The position numbers and the translations under genes are program-made. A stretch of 64,000 bases of DNA from Rhizobiaceae bacterium (GTDB lineage Bacteria; Pseudomonadota; Alphaproteobacteria; Rhizobiales; Rhizobiaceae), in assembly GCA_905339215.1 (NCBI GenBank), contig CAJPFN010000077.1, positions 62,001-126,000 of the forward strand, in the 5' to 3' direction. This document shows, in pieces, positions 9,764 to 17,983 of the stretch. Under the pieces are notes generated by a model that had not been told where the DNA came from, searched no databases, and saw only the letters and a list, made by a program, of their open reading frames with translations. Numbering within the stretch: the first letter of the stretch is position 1; every line of letters starts with the position of its first letter.

Positions 9764-11068
9764 TCAGCGCTTGGCGATCGCCACGTAGTCCCGCTGCGGC
9801 GCGCCGGTGTAGAGCTGCCGCGGACGGCCGATCTTCTGGTGCGGATCCTCGATCATCTCCTTCCACTGCGCGATCCAGCCGACGGTGCGCGCGACGGCGA
9901 ACAGCACCGTGAACATCGTGGTGGGGAAGCCCAGCGCCTTCAGCGTGATACCCGAATAGAAGTCGATGTTCGGATAAAGCTTCTTCTCGATGAAGTACTC
10001 GTCCGTGAGCGCGATCTTCTCCAGTTCCATGGCGACGTCGAGCATCGGATCGTCCTTGATGCCCAGTTCGCCGAGAACCTCGTGGGTTGTCTTCTGCATG
10101 ATACGCGCCCGCGGGTCGTAGTTCTTGTAGACGCGGTGGCCGAAGCCCATCAGCTTGACGTTGCTGTTCTTGTCCTTCACCCGGGCGATGAACTCGCCGA
10201 TCTTCGCGACGCCGCCCTGCGCCTGGATGTCGTAGAGCATGTTGAGCGCCGCCTCGTTGGCGCCGCCGTGCGACGGGCCCCAGAGGCAGGCGACGCCCGC
10301 CGCGATCGCCGCGAACGGGTTGGTGCCCGACGAGGCGCACAGGCGCACCGTCGACGTCGACGCGTTCTGCTCGTGGTCCGCGTGCAGGATGAAGATGCGG
10401 TCGACCGCGCGGACGAGCACCGGGTTGACCTCGTAGTCCGCGCACGGGGTCGCGAACATCATGCGCATGAAGTTCGCCGCGTACGAGAGCTCGTTGCGCG
10501 GGTAGATGTACGGCTGGCCCATCGAGTACTTGTAGGACATCGCGACCAGCGTCGGCAACTTGCCGATCAGGCGGATCGCCGAGATGTCGCGCTGCATCGG
10601 GTCGTGCAGGTTCATCGAGTCCGGATAGAACGCGGACAGCGCGCCGACCATGCCGGTCAGCACCGCCATCGGGTGCGCGTCGCGACGGAAGCCGCGCATG
10701 AAGAACTGCATCTGCTCGTTGACCATCGTGTGGTTGGTCACGCGCGTGTCGAACTCCTTCTGCTGCGCGGCGTTCGGAAGCTCGCCGTAGAGCAGCAGGT
10801 AGCAGACGTCGAGGAAGTCGCAGTGGACGGCCAGCTCCTCGATCGGGTAGCCGCGGTAGAGCAGCTCGCCCTTGTCGCCGTCGATGAAGGTGATCTGCGA
10901 CGCGCAGGCGCCGGTCGACAGGAAGCCGGGGTCGTAGGTGAACATGCCGGTCTTCGCGTAGAGCGTCCGGATGTCGACGACGTCGGGGCCGGTCGTTCCG
11001 GCGATGACCGGAAAGGTCACCGCGGGCGAGCCATCGGAGAACGAGAGCGTGGCGGTTCGGTCGGTCAT
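9764..11068 (-). CDS. gltA: citrate synthase (type II)
   Basis: Condenses acetyl-CoA with oxaloacetate. The 434-residue hexameric-type enzyme has an N-terminal beta domain ([20 protein letters not shown]) and the catalytic residues in [10 protein letters not shown] and [15 protein letters not shown], with the C-terminal [17 protein letters not shown] usual in Burkholderiales. GGAG lies 5 nt before the ATG. It is the last gene of the minus-strand sdhC-D-A-(insert)-B-E-gltA unit, as in many betaproteobacteria. In many Rhizobiales a gltA also lies close downstream of lpxB, so the join with the left part falls at a place where both lineages would carry this gene. Confidence 0.96.
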   Translation of the reverse strand: MTDRTATLSFSDGSPAVTFPVIAGTTGPDVVDIRTLYAKTGMFTYDPGFLSTGACASQITFIDGDKGELLYRGYPIEELAVHCDFLDVCYLLLYGELPNAAQQKEFDTRVTNHTMVNEQMQFFMRGFRRDAHPMAVLTGMVGALSAFYPDSMNLHDPMQRDISAIRLIGKLPTLVAMSYKYSMGQPYIYPRNELSYAANFMRMMFATPCADYEVNPVLVRAVDRIFILHADHEQNASTSTVRLCASSGTNPFAAIAAGVACLWGPSHGGANEAALNMLYDIQAQGGVAKIGEFIARVKDKNSNVKLMGFGHRVYKNYDPRARIMQKTTHEVLGELGIKDDPMLDVAMELEKIALTDEYFIEKKLYPNIDFYSGITLKALGFPTTMFTVLFAVARTVGWIAQWKEMIEDPHQKIGRPRQLYTGAPQRDYVAIAKR

Positions 11069-11138
11069 GGGAAGCTCCGGGTACGGTCGTCTTGTTGCGA
11101 AAATCGCGGCGCGCGATCCGAGGGGGGCCGGGCCGCGG

Positions 11139-11378
11139 TCAGGATGTCCGCAGCGCCTTCACCATCGGCGCGAGCGTCGCGTCGTCCGGCTCGGCGCGGC
11201 CGGCGATCAGGTCCCACAGGTCGGTGTCGGTCATGTCGAGCAGCCGGTCGAGCAGTGCCATGTCGTCCTCGGTGATCGATGCCCCGCGGGCGTCGAGGAA
11301 CCGCCCGAGCACGAGATCGTTCTCGAGCATCCCGCGGCGGCAGCGCCACCGGAGGCGGGCGAGGCGTCGATCGTCCAT
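11139..11378 (-). CDS. sdhE: succinate dehydrogenase flavinylation factor SdhE
   Basis: Small helical protein that promotes covalent FAD attachment to SdhA. About 79 residues: [20 protein letters not shown] is the family's RGMxE motif region, followed by the usual acidic helical C terminus ([20 protein letters not shown]). Two adjacent ATGs (11381, 11378) are possible; a longer in-frame start at 11417 lies inside a repeat element and is rejected. The element directly upstream leaves no recognisable Shine-Dalgarno sequence, so expression may rely on coupling or be altered. 70 nt separate it from gltA. Confidence 0.88.
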   Translation of the reverse strand: MDDRRLARLRWRCRRGMLENDLVLGRFLDARGASITEDDMALLDRLLDMTDTDLWDLIAGRAEPDDATLAPMVKALRTS

Positions 11379-11379
11379 C

Positions 11380-11458
11380 ATGGGGTCAGAGACGAATCTC
11401 CATCTGCGGGCTCGCAATCTCGCGGAAGGCGGACGTGGAGAATCGTCTCTGATCCCAT
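11380..11458. repeat. inverted-repeat (REP/MITE-like) element in the sdhB-sdhE gap
   Basis: The left arm 11380-11402 (starts ATGGGGTCAGAGACG) and the right arm 11436-11458 (ends CGTCTCTGATCCCAT) match in 21 of 23 positions as inverted repeats around a 33-nt centre. The GGGGTCAGAGAC core resembles terminal motifs of palindromic elements common in beta- and gammaproteobacterial genomes. The element fills nearly the whole gap between sdhB and sdhE, and its left arm abuts the sdhE start codon. No transposase is inside. Confidence 0.75.
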
Positions 11459-11466
11459 GGCGGCGA

Positions 11467-12162
11467 TCACACCGCCCGCTTGAGCATGACCTCCTTGATC
11501 CTGCCGATCTGGAGCGTCGGATTCAGGCCCTTCGGGCACACGTCGACGCAGTTCATGATCGAGTGGCAGCGGAACAGCCGGTACGGGTCCTCCAGGTTGT
11601 CGAGGCGCTCGTTGGTCGCGAGGTCGCGCGAGTCGGCGATGAAGCGGTAGGCCTGCAGCAGCCCGGCCGGGCCGACGAACTTGTCCGGGTTCCACCAGAA
11701 CGACGGGCACGCGGTCGAGCAGCACGCGCACAGGATGCATTCATAGAGCCCGTCGAGCTCCTCGCGCTCCTCCGGCGACTGCAGGCGCTCCTTCTCGGGT
11801 GGCGGCGTGTCGTTGACCAGATACGGCTTGATCGAGTGGTACTGCTTGAAGAACTGGCTCATGTCCACGATCAGGTCGCGGATCACCGGGAGCCCCGGCA
11901 GCGGCTTCAGCACCACCGGCTCGGCGAGCGTCTTCAGGTTGGTCACGCAGGCCAGCCCGTTCTTGCCGTTGATGTTCATTGCGTCCGATCCGCACACGCC
12001 CTCGCGGCAGCTGCGCCGGAACGCGAGCGTGTCGTCGACCGCCTTCACGCGCACCAGCGCGTCGAGCAGCATCCGGTCGTGCGGGTCGAGCGCGACGTCG
12101 TAGTCCTGGAGATAGGGCTTCGCGTCCTTCTCGGGATCGTACCGGTAGATGCGGAATTTCAT
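11467..12162 (-). CDS. sdhB: succinate dehydrogenase iron-sulfur subunit
   Basis: Electron-transfer subunit of complex II, on the cytoplasmic face of the inner membrane. 231 residues. The [2Fe-2S] ligands are in SCREGVCGSDAMNINGKNGL, and the [4Fe-4S]/[3Fe-4S] ligands in CILCACCSTACPSFW and CHSIMNCVDVCPKGLNP. Full length, intact ends. The gene is separated from sdhA by more than 1 kb because of an inserted gene, although the two are normally adjacent. AAGG upstream of the ATG may serve as ribosome site. Confidence 0.96.
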   Translation of the reverse strand: MKFRIYRYDPEKDAKPYLQDYDVALDPHDRMLLDALVRVKAVDDTLAFRRSCREGVCGSDAMNINGKNGLACVTNLKTLAEPVVLKPLPGLPVIRDLIVDMSQFFKQYHSIKPYLVNDTPPPEKERLQSPEEREELDGLYECILCACCSTACPSFWWNPDKFVGPAGLLQAYRFIADSRDLATNERLDNLEDPYRLFRCHSIMNCVDVCPKGLNPTLQIGRIKEVMLKRAV

Positions 12163-12292
12163 GGGCCTTCAGTACCTATCTCATAGTCCTCTGAATAACA
12201 TCCCTATGCCGCTCGCCATCGATAAGGGCGCAGCATCCGACTCCAGCCTGCTGTTGCCGAGCCGGAGCGGTCGAAGATCCAGCGAAGCTGAA

Positions 12293-13198
12293 TTACCTCG
12301 CAGTGCACATGCCAACGCCCTCTGCGATCCAACCCCGCGCTTGCATCTCCTGTGCAGCGCTTACAGATGTGGTGTAGCGGTGATTCACATCGAACCGCCC
12401 GTTGTAGAACCGAAAGACGCGTTGCGTGCCATCTGGGCAAGCTCCGTTCGCAAAAGGCAAGAACACATAGAACGCACTAGGGGACTCAAGAACCCAGTTT
12501 TCTGGCCACGTGTCCAACACGTACGCGCATTCCGGGGCGTACGCCGAGAAAAAGTGCATATCAAGCCCTGCGCTAGGGAGCCCGTAGTACCGGCATGCGG
12601 GCTGGACGGCGTTGGGGTATATCGGCGCCACGGCGTGGACGGGAAATGACAGACCTGTTCTGACCCAGTCGGGCAAGAACCCAGCATCCAATGCCGCAAT
12701 TTCGAACGGGTTCACGGTTAGAAAATAATGGTCTCGGGACCCCGAGAAATACTCCACCGCATCTACGACATTTGATGGCGCGACAACCGAAATCTCAAGC
12801 GTTTCCAACAACAGCGGCTCCCCGAAGCTGCCGCCTGAAGCAGTGCGATCCCTTCGGTACACGCGAACGAGGTATTCGCCAGCGGGTAGGCTCGATACTG
12901 TTCCTGTTGCAAGGTATGGAGTTGGAAATTCTTGCGTGCTTCCGAGATCGACATAGGCGACGACATCGATCGTCAGTTGCGTAATCGTTATGGTTGTCTG
13001 GAACACGGAGACCGGCGGACCGTAGACCAACCCGGCGCGCGAGACAGAGAAGGGTTGGTCCGCGACTGGGATGGGAGGACCGATTTCAATTGACGCCAGC
13101 GCCGGGGAAATCGATGCACCCAGGCACAGAGTTGTCGTCGCCATCACAAGGTATAACCCGAGGACTCTTTGGCGGAACCTGCTGCAAGTTGCTAGCAC
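12293..13198 (-). CDS. secreted DUF5648-like protein inserted in the sdh operon
   Basis: 301 residues, GTG start. A signal peptide (RFRQRVLGLYLV core, cut after SISPALA near residue 35) is followed by an Ig-like stretch (about 40-135). The C-terminal half (about 140-300) shows the repeating pattern of DUF5648 proteins: VEYFSGSRDHYFLTVNPFEI, CRYYGLPSAGLDMHFFSA, VFRFYNGRFDVNHRYTTS and EMQARGWIAEGVGMC. In these proteins aromatic/His motifs and paired Cys build small beta units of unknown role. Codon use is clearly less GC-rich than in sdhA and sdhB on either side. It reads in the same direction as the operon, 89 nt after sdhA and 130 nt before sdhB, so it is a late insertion that did not break the reading frames. 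No function is assigned. Confidence 0.8.
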   Translation of the reverse strand: MLATCSRFRQRVLGLYLVMATTTLCLGASISPALASIEIGPPIPVADQPFSVSRAGLVYGPPVSVFQTTITITQLTIDVVAYVDLGSTQEFPTPYLATGTVSSLPAGEYLVRVYRRDRTASGGSFGEPLLLETLEISVVAPSNVVDAVEYFSGSRDHYFLTVNPFEIAALDAGFLPDWVRTGLSFPVHAVAPIYPNAVQPACRYYGLPSAGLDMHFFSAYAPECAYVLDTWPENWVLESPSAFYVFLPFANGACPDGTQRVFRFYNGRFDVNHRYTTSVSAAQEMQARGWIAEGVGMCTAR

Positions 13199-13287
13199 AG
13201 AGTCACCCTTTCAACTCGCATCCATCGCTGCTCGGCCCCTCAGGCGTTTCTTCTTTAGCCACTTCGATCTCACTCATCGGGATGTAT

Positions 13288-15051
13288 CTAGTAGGTCCGC
13301 GCCTTCGGCGGGAACGAGTCGACGGTGAGCGGCTTCAGGTTGACCGGCTTGTAGTCGAGCCGGTTCCCTTCCGAGTACCAGAGCGTGTGCTTGAGCCAGT
13401 TCACGTCGTCTCGCGACGGGTAGTCGCTGCGCGCCTGCGCCCCGCGGCTCTCGCGCCGCGCCTCGGCCGACACGATCGTCGCCTTGGCGGTCTCCATGAG
13501 GTTGTCGAGCTCGAGCGCCTCGACGCGCGCGGTGTTGAACGTGCGGCTGTGGTCGGCGATCGCGACGCGCTTCGAGCGCTCGTCGAGCTCCATCACCTTG
13601 CGCACGCCCTCGGACAGGAGCTCCTGGTTGCGGTACACGCCGCAGTGCGCCTGCATCTCCTTGCGCAGCGCGTTGGCGACGTCCGGCACGCGCTCGCCCG
13701 ACTTGGCGCCGTCGAGCCTCGCGAGGCGCGCGAGCGAGCGGTCGGCGGCGTCGCGCGGCAGCGGTTTGTGCGCCTGCGCCTTCAGGTTCTGCGCGACGAT
13801 GAAGTCGCCGGCCGCACGGCCGAACACGACGATGTCGAGCAGCGAGTTGGTGCCCAGCCGGTTCGCGCCGTGCACCGACACGCAGGCGCACTCGCCCGCC
13901 GCGTAAAAGCCCGGCACGATCTCGTTCGGGCTCCCGCCCGCCGGGGCGACGACCTGGCCGTGAACGTTCGTCGGGATGCCGCCCATCTGGTAATGGATCG
14001 TCGGCACGACCGGGATCGGCTCCCTGATCGGGTCGACGTTCGCGAACTTGATCGCGATCTCGCGGATCGACGGAAGCCGCTTGATGATCACCTCGGGGCC
14101 GAGGTGGTCGAGCTTGAGGAGCACGTGGTCCTTCTCCGGACCGCAGCCGCGCCCTTCCTTGATCTCCTGGTCCATCGAGCGCGAGACGACGTCGCGCGAC
14201 GCGAGGTCCTTGAGGTTCGGCGCGTAGCGCTCCATGAAGCGCTCGCCGTTGCTGTTGAGCAGGATGCCGCCCTCGCCGCGCACGCCCTCGGTGATCAGCA
14301 CGCCGGCGCCGGCCACCCCGGTCGGGTGGAACTGCCACATCTCCATGTCTTCGAGCGGGATGCCCGCCCGTGCGGCCATCCCGAGCCCGTCGCCGGTGTT
14401 GATGAACGCGTTGGTCGACGCGGCGAAGATCCGCCCCGCGCCGCCGGTCGCGAACACCGTCGCCTTGGCCTGCAGCACCATGACCTCGCCGGTCTCCATC
14501 TCGAGCGCGACGACGCCGAGCACCTCGCCGTCCGCGTCCCGGACGAGGTCGAGCGCCATCCACTCGACGAAGAACTGCGTGCGCGCGCGCACGTTGCGCT
14601 GGTAGAGCGTGTGCACGAGCGCGTGGCCGGTGCGGTCGGCCGCCGCGCACGCCCGCTGCACGGCCTTCTCGCCGAAGTTCGCCGAGTGGCCGCCGAACGG
14701 CCGCTGGTAGATCGTGCCGTCCGGGTTGCGGTCGAACGGCATGCCGAAGTGCTCGAGCTCGTAGACGACCTTCGGCGCCATCTTGCACATGTACTCGATC
14801 GCGTCCTGGTCCCCGAGCCAGTCGGAGCCCTTGATCGTGTCGTACATGTGCCAGAGCCAGCTGTCCTCGCTCATGTTGCCGAGCGAGGCGCCGATGCCCC
14901 CCTGCGCGGCGACCGTGTGCGAGCGCGTCGGGAACACCTTCGTCAGCACCGCCACCGACAGTCCCGCCTCGGCGAGTTGCAGCGACGCGCGCATGCCCGC
15001 CCCGCCCGCACCGACGATGATCGCGTCGAAGCGCCTGACCGGCGGGCTCAT
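13288..15051 (-). CDS. sdhA: succinate dehydrogenase flavoprotein subunit
   Basis: Oxidises succinate to fumarate and carries covalent FAD. 587 residues. FAD-binding DAIIVGAGGAGMRASLQLAE lies at residues 8-27, and the flavinylated His in SHTVAAQGGIGASLG. Substrate-binding HPTGVAGAGVLITEGVRGEG and the Arg/His of the C-terminal domain are present, and the protein ends in the usual PPKARTY. The start ATG at 15051 gives the family N terminus; the open frame continues far upstream only because of high GC. The ATG overlaps the sdhD stop (ATGA). Confidence 0.97.
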   Translation of the reverse strand: MSPPVRRFDAIIVGAGGAGMRASLQLAEAGLSVAVLTKVFPTRSHTVAAQGGIGASLGNMSEDSWLWHMYDTIKGSDWLGDQDAIEYMCKMAPKVVYELEHFGMPFDRNPDGTIYQRPFGGHSANFGEKAVQRACAAADRTGHALVHTLYQRNVRARTQFFVEWMALDLVRDADGEVLGVVALEMETGEVMVLQAKATVFATGGAGRIFAASTNAFINTGDGLGMAARAGIPLEDMEMWQFHPTGVAGAGVLITEGVRGEGGILLNSNGERFMERYAPNLKDLASRDVVSRSMDQEIKEGRGCGPEKDHVLLKLDHLGPEVIIKRLPSIREIAIKFANVDPIREPIPVVPTIHYQMGGIPTNVHGQVVAPAGGSPNEIVPGFYAAGECACVSVHGANRLGTNSLLDIVVFGRAAGDFIVAQNLKAQAHKPLPRDAADRSLARLARLDGAKSGERVPDVANALRKEMQAHCGVYRNQELLSEGVRKVMELDERSKRVAIADHSRTFNTARVEALELDNLMETAKATIVSAEARRESRGAQARSDYPSRDDVNWLKHTLWYSEGNRLDYKPVNLKPLTVDSFPPKARTY

Positions 15052-15410
15052 GAGCCCGCGCCCCACAGGACCTGGATCGTCCAGCCGAGGTAGACGACGA
15101 GCGCCGCGATCGCGGCGCTCTGCACCGCCAGGCGCAGGCCGACCGGCTTGACGTAGTCCATCGCGATGTTGCGCACACCCACCCACGCGTGCCACAGCAT
15201 CGATGCGACGAACAGGAACGTGACGAGGCGGAACGCGGTGCTCGCCCACAGCGACTTCCACGAGGCGTGGTCGAAGCCGCCGTTCCACAGGAACGCGCCG
15301 AGGACGACCAGCGTCCACAGCAGCATCACGACCGCGGTCACGCGCTGGACGAGCCAGTCCCGCAGCCCGTAGTGCGCCCCGACCACGTGCCTGGCCGCGA
15401 GGTTCACCAT
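15048..15410 (-). CDS. sdhD: succinate dehydrogenase membrane anchor subunit D
   Basis: Cytochrome b membrane anchor of complex II, 120 residues with three membrane helices (about 25-45, 60-82, 92-112). The haem-ligand His is in SMLWHAWVGVRN, and the quinone-site residues are in MDYVKP. ATG 15410 starts just inside the end of sdhC (7-nt overlap). It overlaps sdhA by 4 nt, so the C-D-A part of the operon is tightly coupled. Confidence 0.92.
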   Translation of the reverse strand: MVNLAARHVVGAHYGLRDWLVQRVTAVVMLLWTLVVLGAFLWNGGFDHASWKSLWASTAFRLVTFLFVASMLWHAWVGVRNIAMDYVKPVGLRLAVQSAAIAALVVYLGWTIQVLWGAGS

Positions 15411-15802
15411 AGCCGGACGGCGATCGCGAGGGTGAGGAGGAGCGCGAGCACGAACACGATCGCGGCCGAGCGGCGCGCCTGGGCGAGGTCGATCCCGACG
15501 TGCAGGTCGAGCAGCAGGTGGCGGATCCCGGCGAGCAGGTGGTGCAGGTAGGCCCACACGAGGCCGAGCGCGACGAGCTTCGCGAGCGGATGCGACATGA
15601 GCGTCGCGAACGAGGCATACGCCTCGGGCGAGGCCAGGCTCGCCCCAAGACCCCATAGCGCGAGCGGGATGCCGGCGAGGAAGAGCAGCGCGCCGCTCGC
15701 CCGGTGCAGGATCGACACGAACGCCGCCAGCGGCAGGCGGATCGCGAGCAGGTCGAGGTAGACGGGGCGCGCCGGCTTGACGACCGGTCGTGGCGTGGCC
15801 AT
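15404..15802 (-). CDS. sdhC: succinate dehydrogenase cytochrome b556 subunit
   Basis: The other membrane anchor of complex II, about 132 residues with three membrane helices. The quinone-binding Ser/Arg lie in VSILHRASGALL and the haem-ligand His in YLHHLLAGIRHLLLDLHVG. The N terminus MATPRPVVKPARPVYLDL matches betaproteobacterial SdhC, so ATG 15802 is chosen over a farther start at 15886, which would overlap the promoter. Confidence 0.93.
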   Translation of the reverse strand: MATPRPVVKPARPVYLDLLAIRLPLAAFVSILHRASGALLFLAGIPLALWGLGASLASPEAYASFATLMSHPLAKLVALGLVWAYLHHLLAGIRHLLLDLHVGIDLAQARRSAAIVFVLALLLTLAIAVRLW

Positions 15803-15870
15803 GGCGGGATTTCGCGGCGTGACGTCGTGGGCGCCCGCGCGCAGCGGGCCGCAATCGTTCGATTCGTGTT

Positions 15871-15891
15871 TGTGCGCAGCGCACAATTATA
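15871..15891 (-). promoter_or_regulatory. sdhC promoter -10 and adjacent dyad operator
   Basis: Read on the minus strand, a perfect TATAAT (15886-15891) is followed at once by the perfect 15-bp dyad TGTGCGC-A-GCGCACA (15871-15885). It lies about 70 nt before the sdhC ATG and just downstream of the sdhC-gntR boundary. A dyad just downstream of the -10 fits a repressor site controlling the sdh operon. The -35 is weak. The dyad differs from the 16-bp palindrome in front of mdh, so a second regulator may be involved. Confidence 0.5.
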
Positions 15892-15947
15892 GCCCGCCGC
15901 GCGGCGACTGCACCAGAGCGCGCGGCCGCGACGGCCGGCGCGCCGCC

Positions 15948-16682
15948 CTACCCGAGCTCGTTCAGGTAGTGGTGATGCGCGCTCGTGCACAGGCCGCGGC
16001 GCAGCTCCACGGGGCGCTCGCCGAAGGTCGTCGTCACGCGCTCGACCGCGAGGAGCGGCGTCCCCGGCGCGACGCCCAGCAGCGCCGCGGCATCCGCGTC
16101 GGCGGCGATCGCCTTGAGCTTCTCGCGCGCCTTGAGCATCCGCACGCCGAACCCGGACTCGAACAGCCCGTACATCGACCCGCGATAGGCGTCGATGCGC
16201 GCGCGCGTGAGCCCGCGGAACAGCGCGGCGGGAAGCGTGATCTCGTCGAGCACGACCGGCGCGCCGCCGAACTCGAGGAGGCGCCGCAGCACGAGAACCG
16301 CGTCGCCCGCCTTGAGCTCGAGCAGGCGCGCCGCCTCCGCGCCCGCCTTCGCGCGGCGCACGTCGATGAGCCGGCTCCCCGGGTACTCGTCGACACCGTC
16401 GTCGCGCCGAATCCGCAGGAATCGCGGCATCGACACCCTTTCCTCGGTGTGCGTCGCGACGTAGGTTCCCTTGCCCTGCCGCCGGATGACGAGGTTGTCG
16501 TCGGCCAGCGCGTCGATCGCGCGCCGGACCGTCCCCTGCGAGACGCGGAATCGCGCCGCGAGCTCGATTTCGGACGGGATCGCCTCGCCCGGCTTCCAGG
16601 CACCCGACGCGAGGTCGCTTTCGATCAGCGTCCGGATCTGCTGCCACAGCGGGCGGAACGACGGGACGGGCGACGGGGTCAT
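15948..16682 (-). CDS. GntR/HutC-family transcriptional regulator of the TCA block
   Basis: About 244 residues. The N-terminal winged helix (about 10-75) contains the GntR signature PSEIELAARFRVSQGTVRRA and the wing RQGKGTYVA. The C-terminal UTRA ligand-binding domain (about 95-240) makes it a HutC-subfamily member. It lies between sdhC and mdh, divergent from mdh, the place where Burkholderiales keep a GntR regulator next to sdh/mdh. The inferred role is control of TCA genes in response to a carboxylic acid, with autoregulation through the palindrome in its own promoter. ATG 16682 is chosen because the longer start at 16769 would remove the leader containing the promoter. Confidence 0.88.
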   Translation of the reverse strand: MTPSPVPSFRPLWQQIRTLIESDLASGAWKPGEAIPSEIELAARFRVSQGTVRRAIDALADDNLVIRRQGKGTYVATHTEERVSMPRFLRIRRDDGVDEYPGSRLIDVRRAKAGAEAARLLELKAGDAVLVLRRLLEFGGAPVVLDEITLPAALFRGLTRARIDAYRGSMYGLFESGFGVRMLKAREKLKAIAADADAAALLGVAPGTPLLAVERVTTTFGERPVELRRGLCTSAHHHYLNELG

Positions 16683-16770
16683 CGGCGTGGGGTCGGGATC
16701 GGGCCGCCGCGCGGCCCCGAGGGCCGGCCGGCAGACGGCATTATCGGCGCCGCGCGGCGCGCCGTCCATC

Positions 16771-16800
16771 CTATAACAGTTATCTTATATAAGATACAAG
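16771..16800 (-). promoter_or_regulatory. gntR promoter with perfect palindromic operator
   Basis: On the minus strand TTGTAT (16795-16800) and TATAGG (16771-16776) form a -35/-10 pair with an 18-nt spacer. The spacer and part of the -35 are occupied by the perfect 16-bp palindrome TATCTTATATAAGATA (16782-16797), an AT-rich island in GC-rich DNA. A protein bound there would block RNA polymerase, as expected for autorepression by a GntR/HutC regulator; its right edge is also 10 nt from the mdh -35. Confidence 0.6.
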
Positions 16801-16807
16801 ACTGGAT

Positions 16808-16837
16808 TGACACCCCCGGCGGCGGCGCACTAGAATG
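16808..16837 (+). promoter_or_regulatory. mdh promoter
   Basis: Consensus -35 TTGACA (16808-16813), an 18-nt spacer and -10 TAGAAT (16832-16837) lie about 100 nt before the mdh start. The palindromic operator at 16782-16797 is directly upstream of the -35, a position that could give repression or activation. Confidence 0.65.
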
Positions 16838-16939
16838 GCGCCATCGGGACCGTCGTCCTCCGGCTCGGGCCGCGGGGCGGATCCGCACCGCGCCACCTCC
16901 CGCCGGGGGTCGCCGCCCTCACCGCACCAGGAGCCCTCG

Positions 16940-17926
16940 ATGAAAGCACCCGTCCGCGTCGCCGTCACCGGCGCCGCCGGCCAGATCGGCTACAGCCTCC
17001 TGTTCCGCATCGCCTCCGGCGAGATGCTCGGCAAGGACCAGCCGGTCATCCTGCAGCTGCTCGAAGTGCCGGTCGACAAGGTGCAGGCCGCGCTCAGGGG
17101 CGTGATGATGGAACTCGAGGACTGCGCGTTCCCGCTGCTCGCGGGCATGACGGGAAGCGGCGACCCGAAGGTCGCGTTCCGCGACGCCCAGGTCGCGATG
17201 CTGGTCGGCGCGCGTCCGCGCGGTCCAGGCATGGAGCGCAAGGACCTGCTGCTCGAGAACGCGAAGATCTTCGTCGAGCAGGGCCGCGCGCTCGATGCGG
17301 TCGCCGCGCGCGACATCAAGGTGCTCGTGGTCGGCAACCCGGCCAACACCAACGCGTACATCGCGATGAAGTCGGCACCTTCGCTGCCGAAGCGCGCGTT
17401 CACCGCGATGCTGCGCCTCGACCACAACCGCGCGCTGTCGCAGATCGCCGCGAAGACCGGCAAGCCGGTCGACGCGATCGAGAAGATGGTCGTGTGGGGC
17501 AACCATTCCCCCACGATGTACGCCGACTACCGCTTCGCCACCGTCGGCGGCGCGTCGGTCAAGGACATGATCGGCGACGAGAACTGGAACCGCACGACGT
17601 TCCTGCCCACCGTCGGCAAGCGCGGCGCGGCGATCATCGAGGCGCGCGGCCTGTCGTCGGCCGCGTCGGCCGCCAACGCCGCGATCGACCACGTGCGCGA
17701 CTGGGTGCTCGGCACGAACGGCAGGTGGGTGACGATGGGGATCGCGTCGGACGGCAGCTACGGCATCCCGCAGGACGTCATGTATGGCGTGCCGGTGACC
17801 TGCGCGAACGGCGCGTACGCGATCGTCCAGGGACTGCCGATCGACGAGTTCTCGCGCGAGCGCATGAACCACACGCTGAAGGAGCTCGAGGAGGAGCGCG
17901 CCGGCGTTGCCTCGATGCTGTCCTGA
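16940..17926 (+). CDS. mdh: malate dehydrogenase
   Basis: NAD-dependent oxidation of malate to oxaloacetate. 328 residues. The nucleotide-binding [20 protein letters not shown] lies near the N terminus and [15 protein letters not shown] mid-protein. The catalytic Asp is in [11 protein letters not shown] and the catalytic His in [13 protein letters not shown]. This is the cytosolic-MDH-like type usual in betaproteobacteria. GGAG precedes the ATG by 7 nt. It is the first gene of a rightward stretch continuing into the prp genes and is probably controlled with sdh by the divergent GntR regulator. Confidence 0.96.
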   Translation: MKAPVRVAVTGAAGQIGYSLLFRIASGEMLGKDQPVILQLLEVPVDKVQAALRGVMMELEDCAFPLLAGMTGSGDPKVAFRDAQVAMLVGARPRGPGMERKDLLLENAKIFVEQGRALDAVAARDIKVLVVGNPANTNAYIAMKSAPSLPKRAFTAMLRLDHNRALSQIAAKTGKPVDAIEKMVVWGNHSPTMYADYRFATVGGASVKDMIGDENWNRTTFLPTVGKRGAAIIEARGLSSAASAANAAIDHVRDWVLGTNGRWVTMGIASDGSYGIPQDVMYGVPVTCANGAYAIVQGLPIDEFSRERMNHTLKELEEERAGVASMLS

Positions 17927-17983
17927 CCCGAGGCGCGAGACGACCCGCCCGCGCGCCGACGCCGCGACCGACGCGATCCCGAC

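Noticed and set aside
13288-16647. A 1119-codon open frame on the minus strand ending in sdhA.
   Set aside because: It only reads through sdhD, sdhC and gntR in the wrong frame because stop codons are rare at this GC content; the real sdhA starts at 15051.
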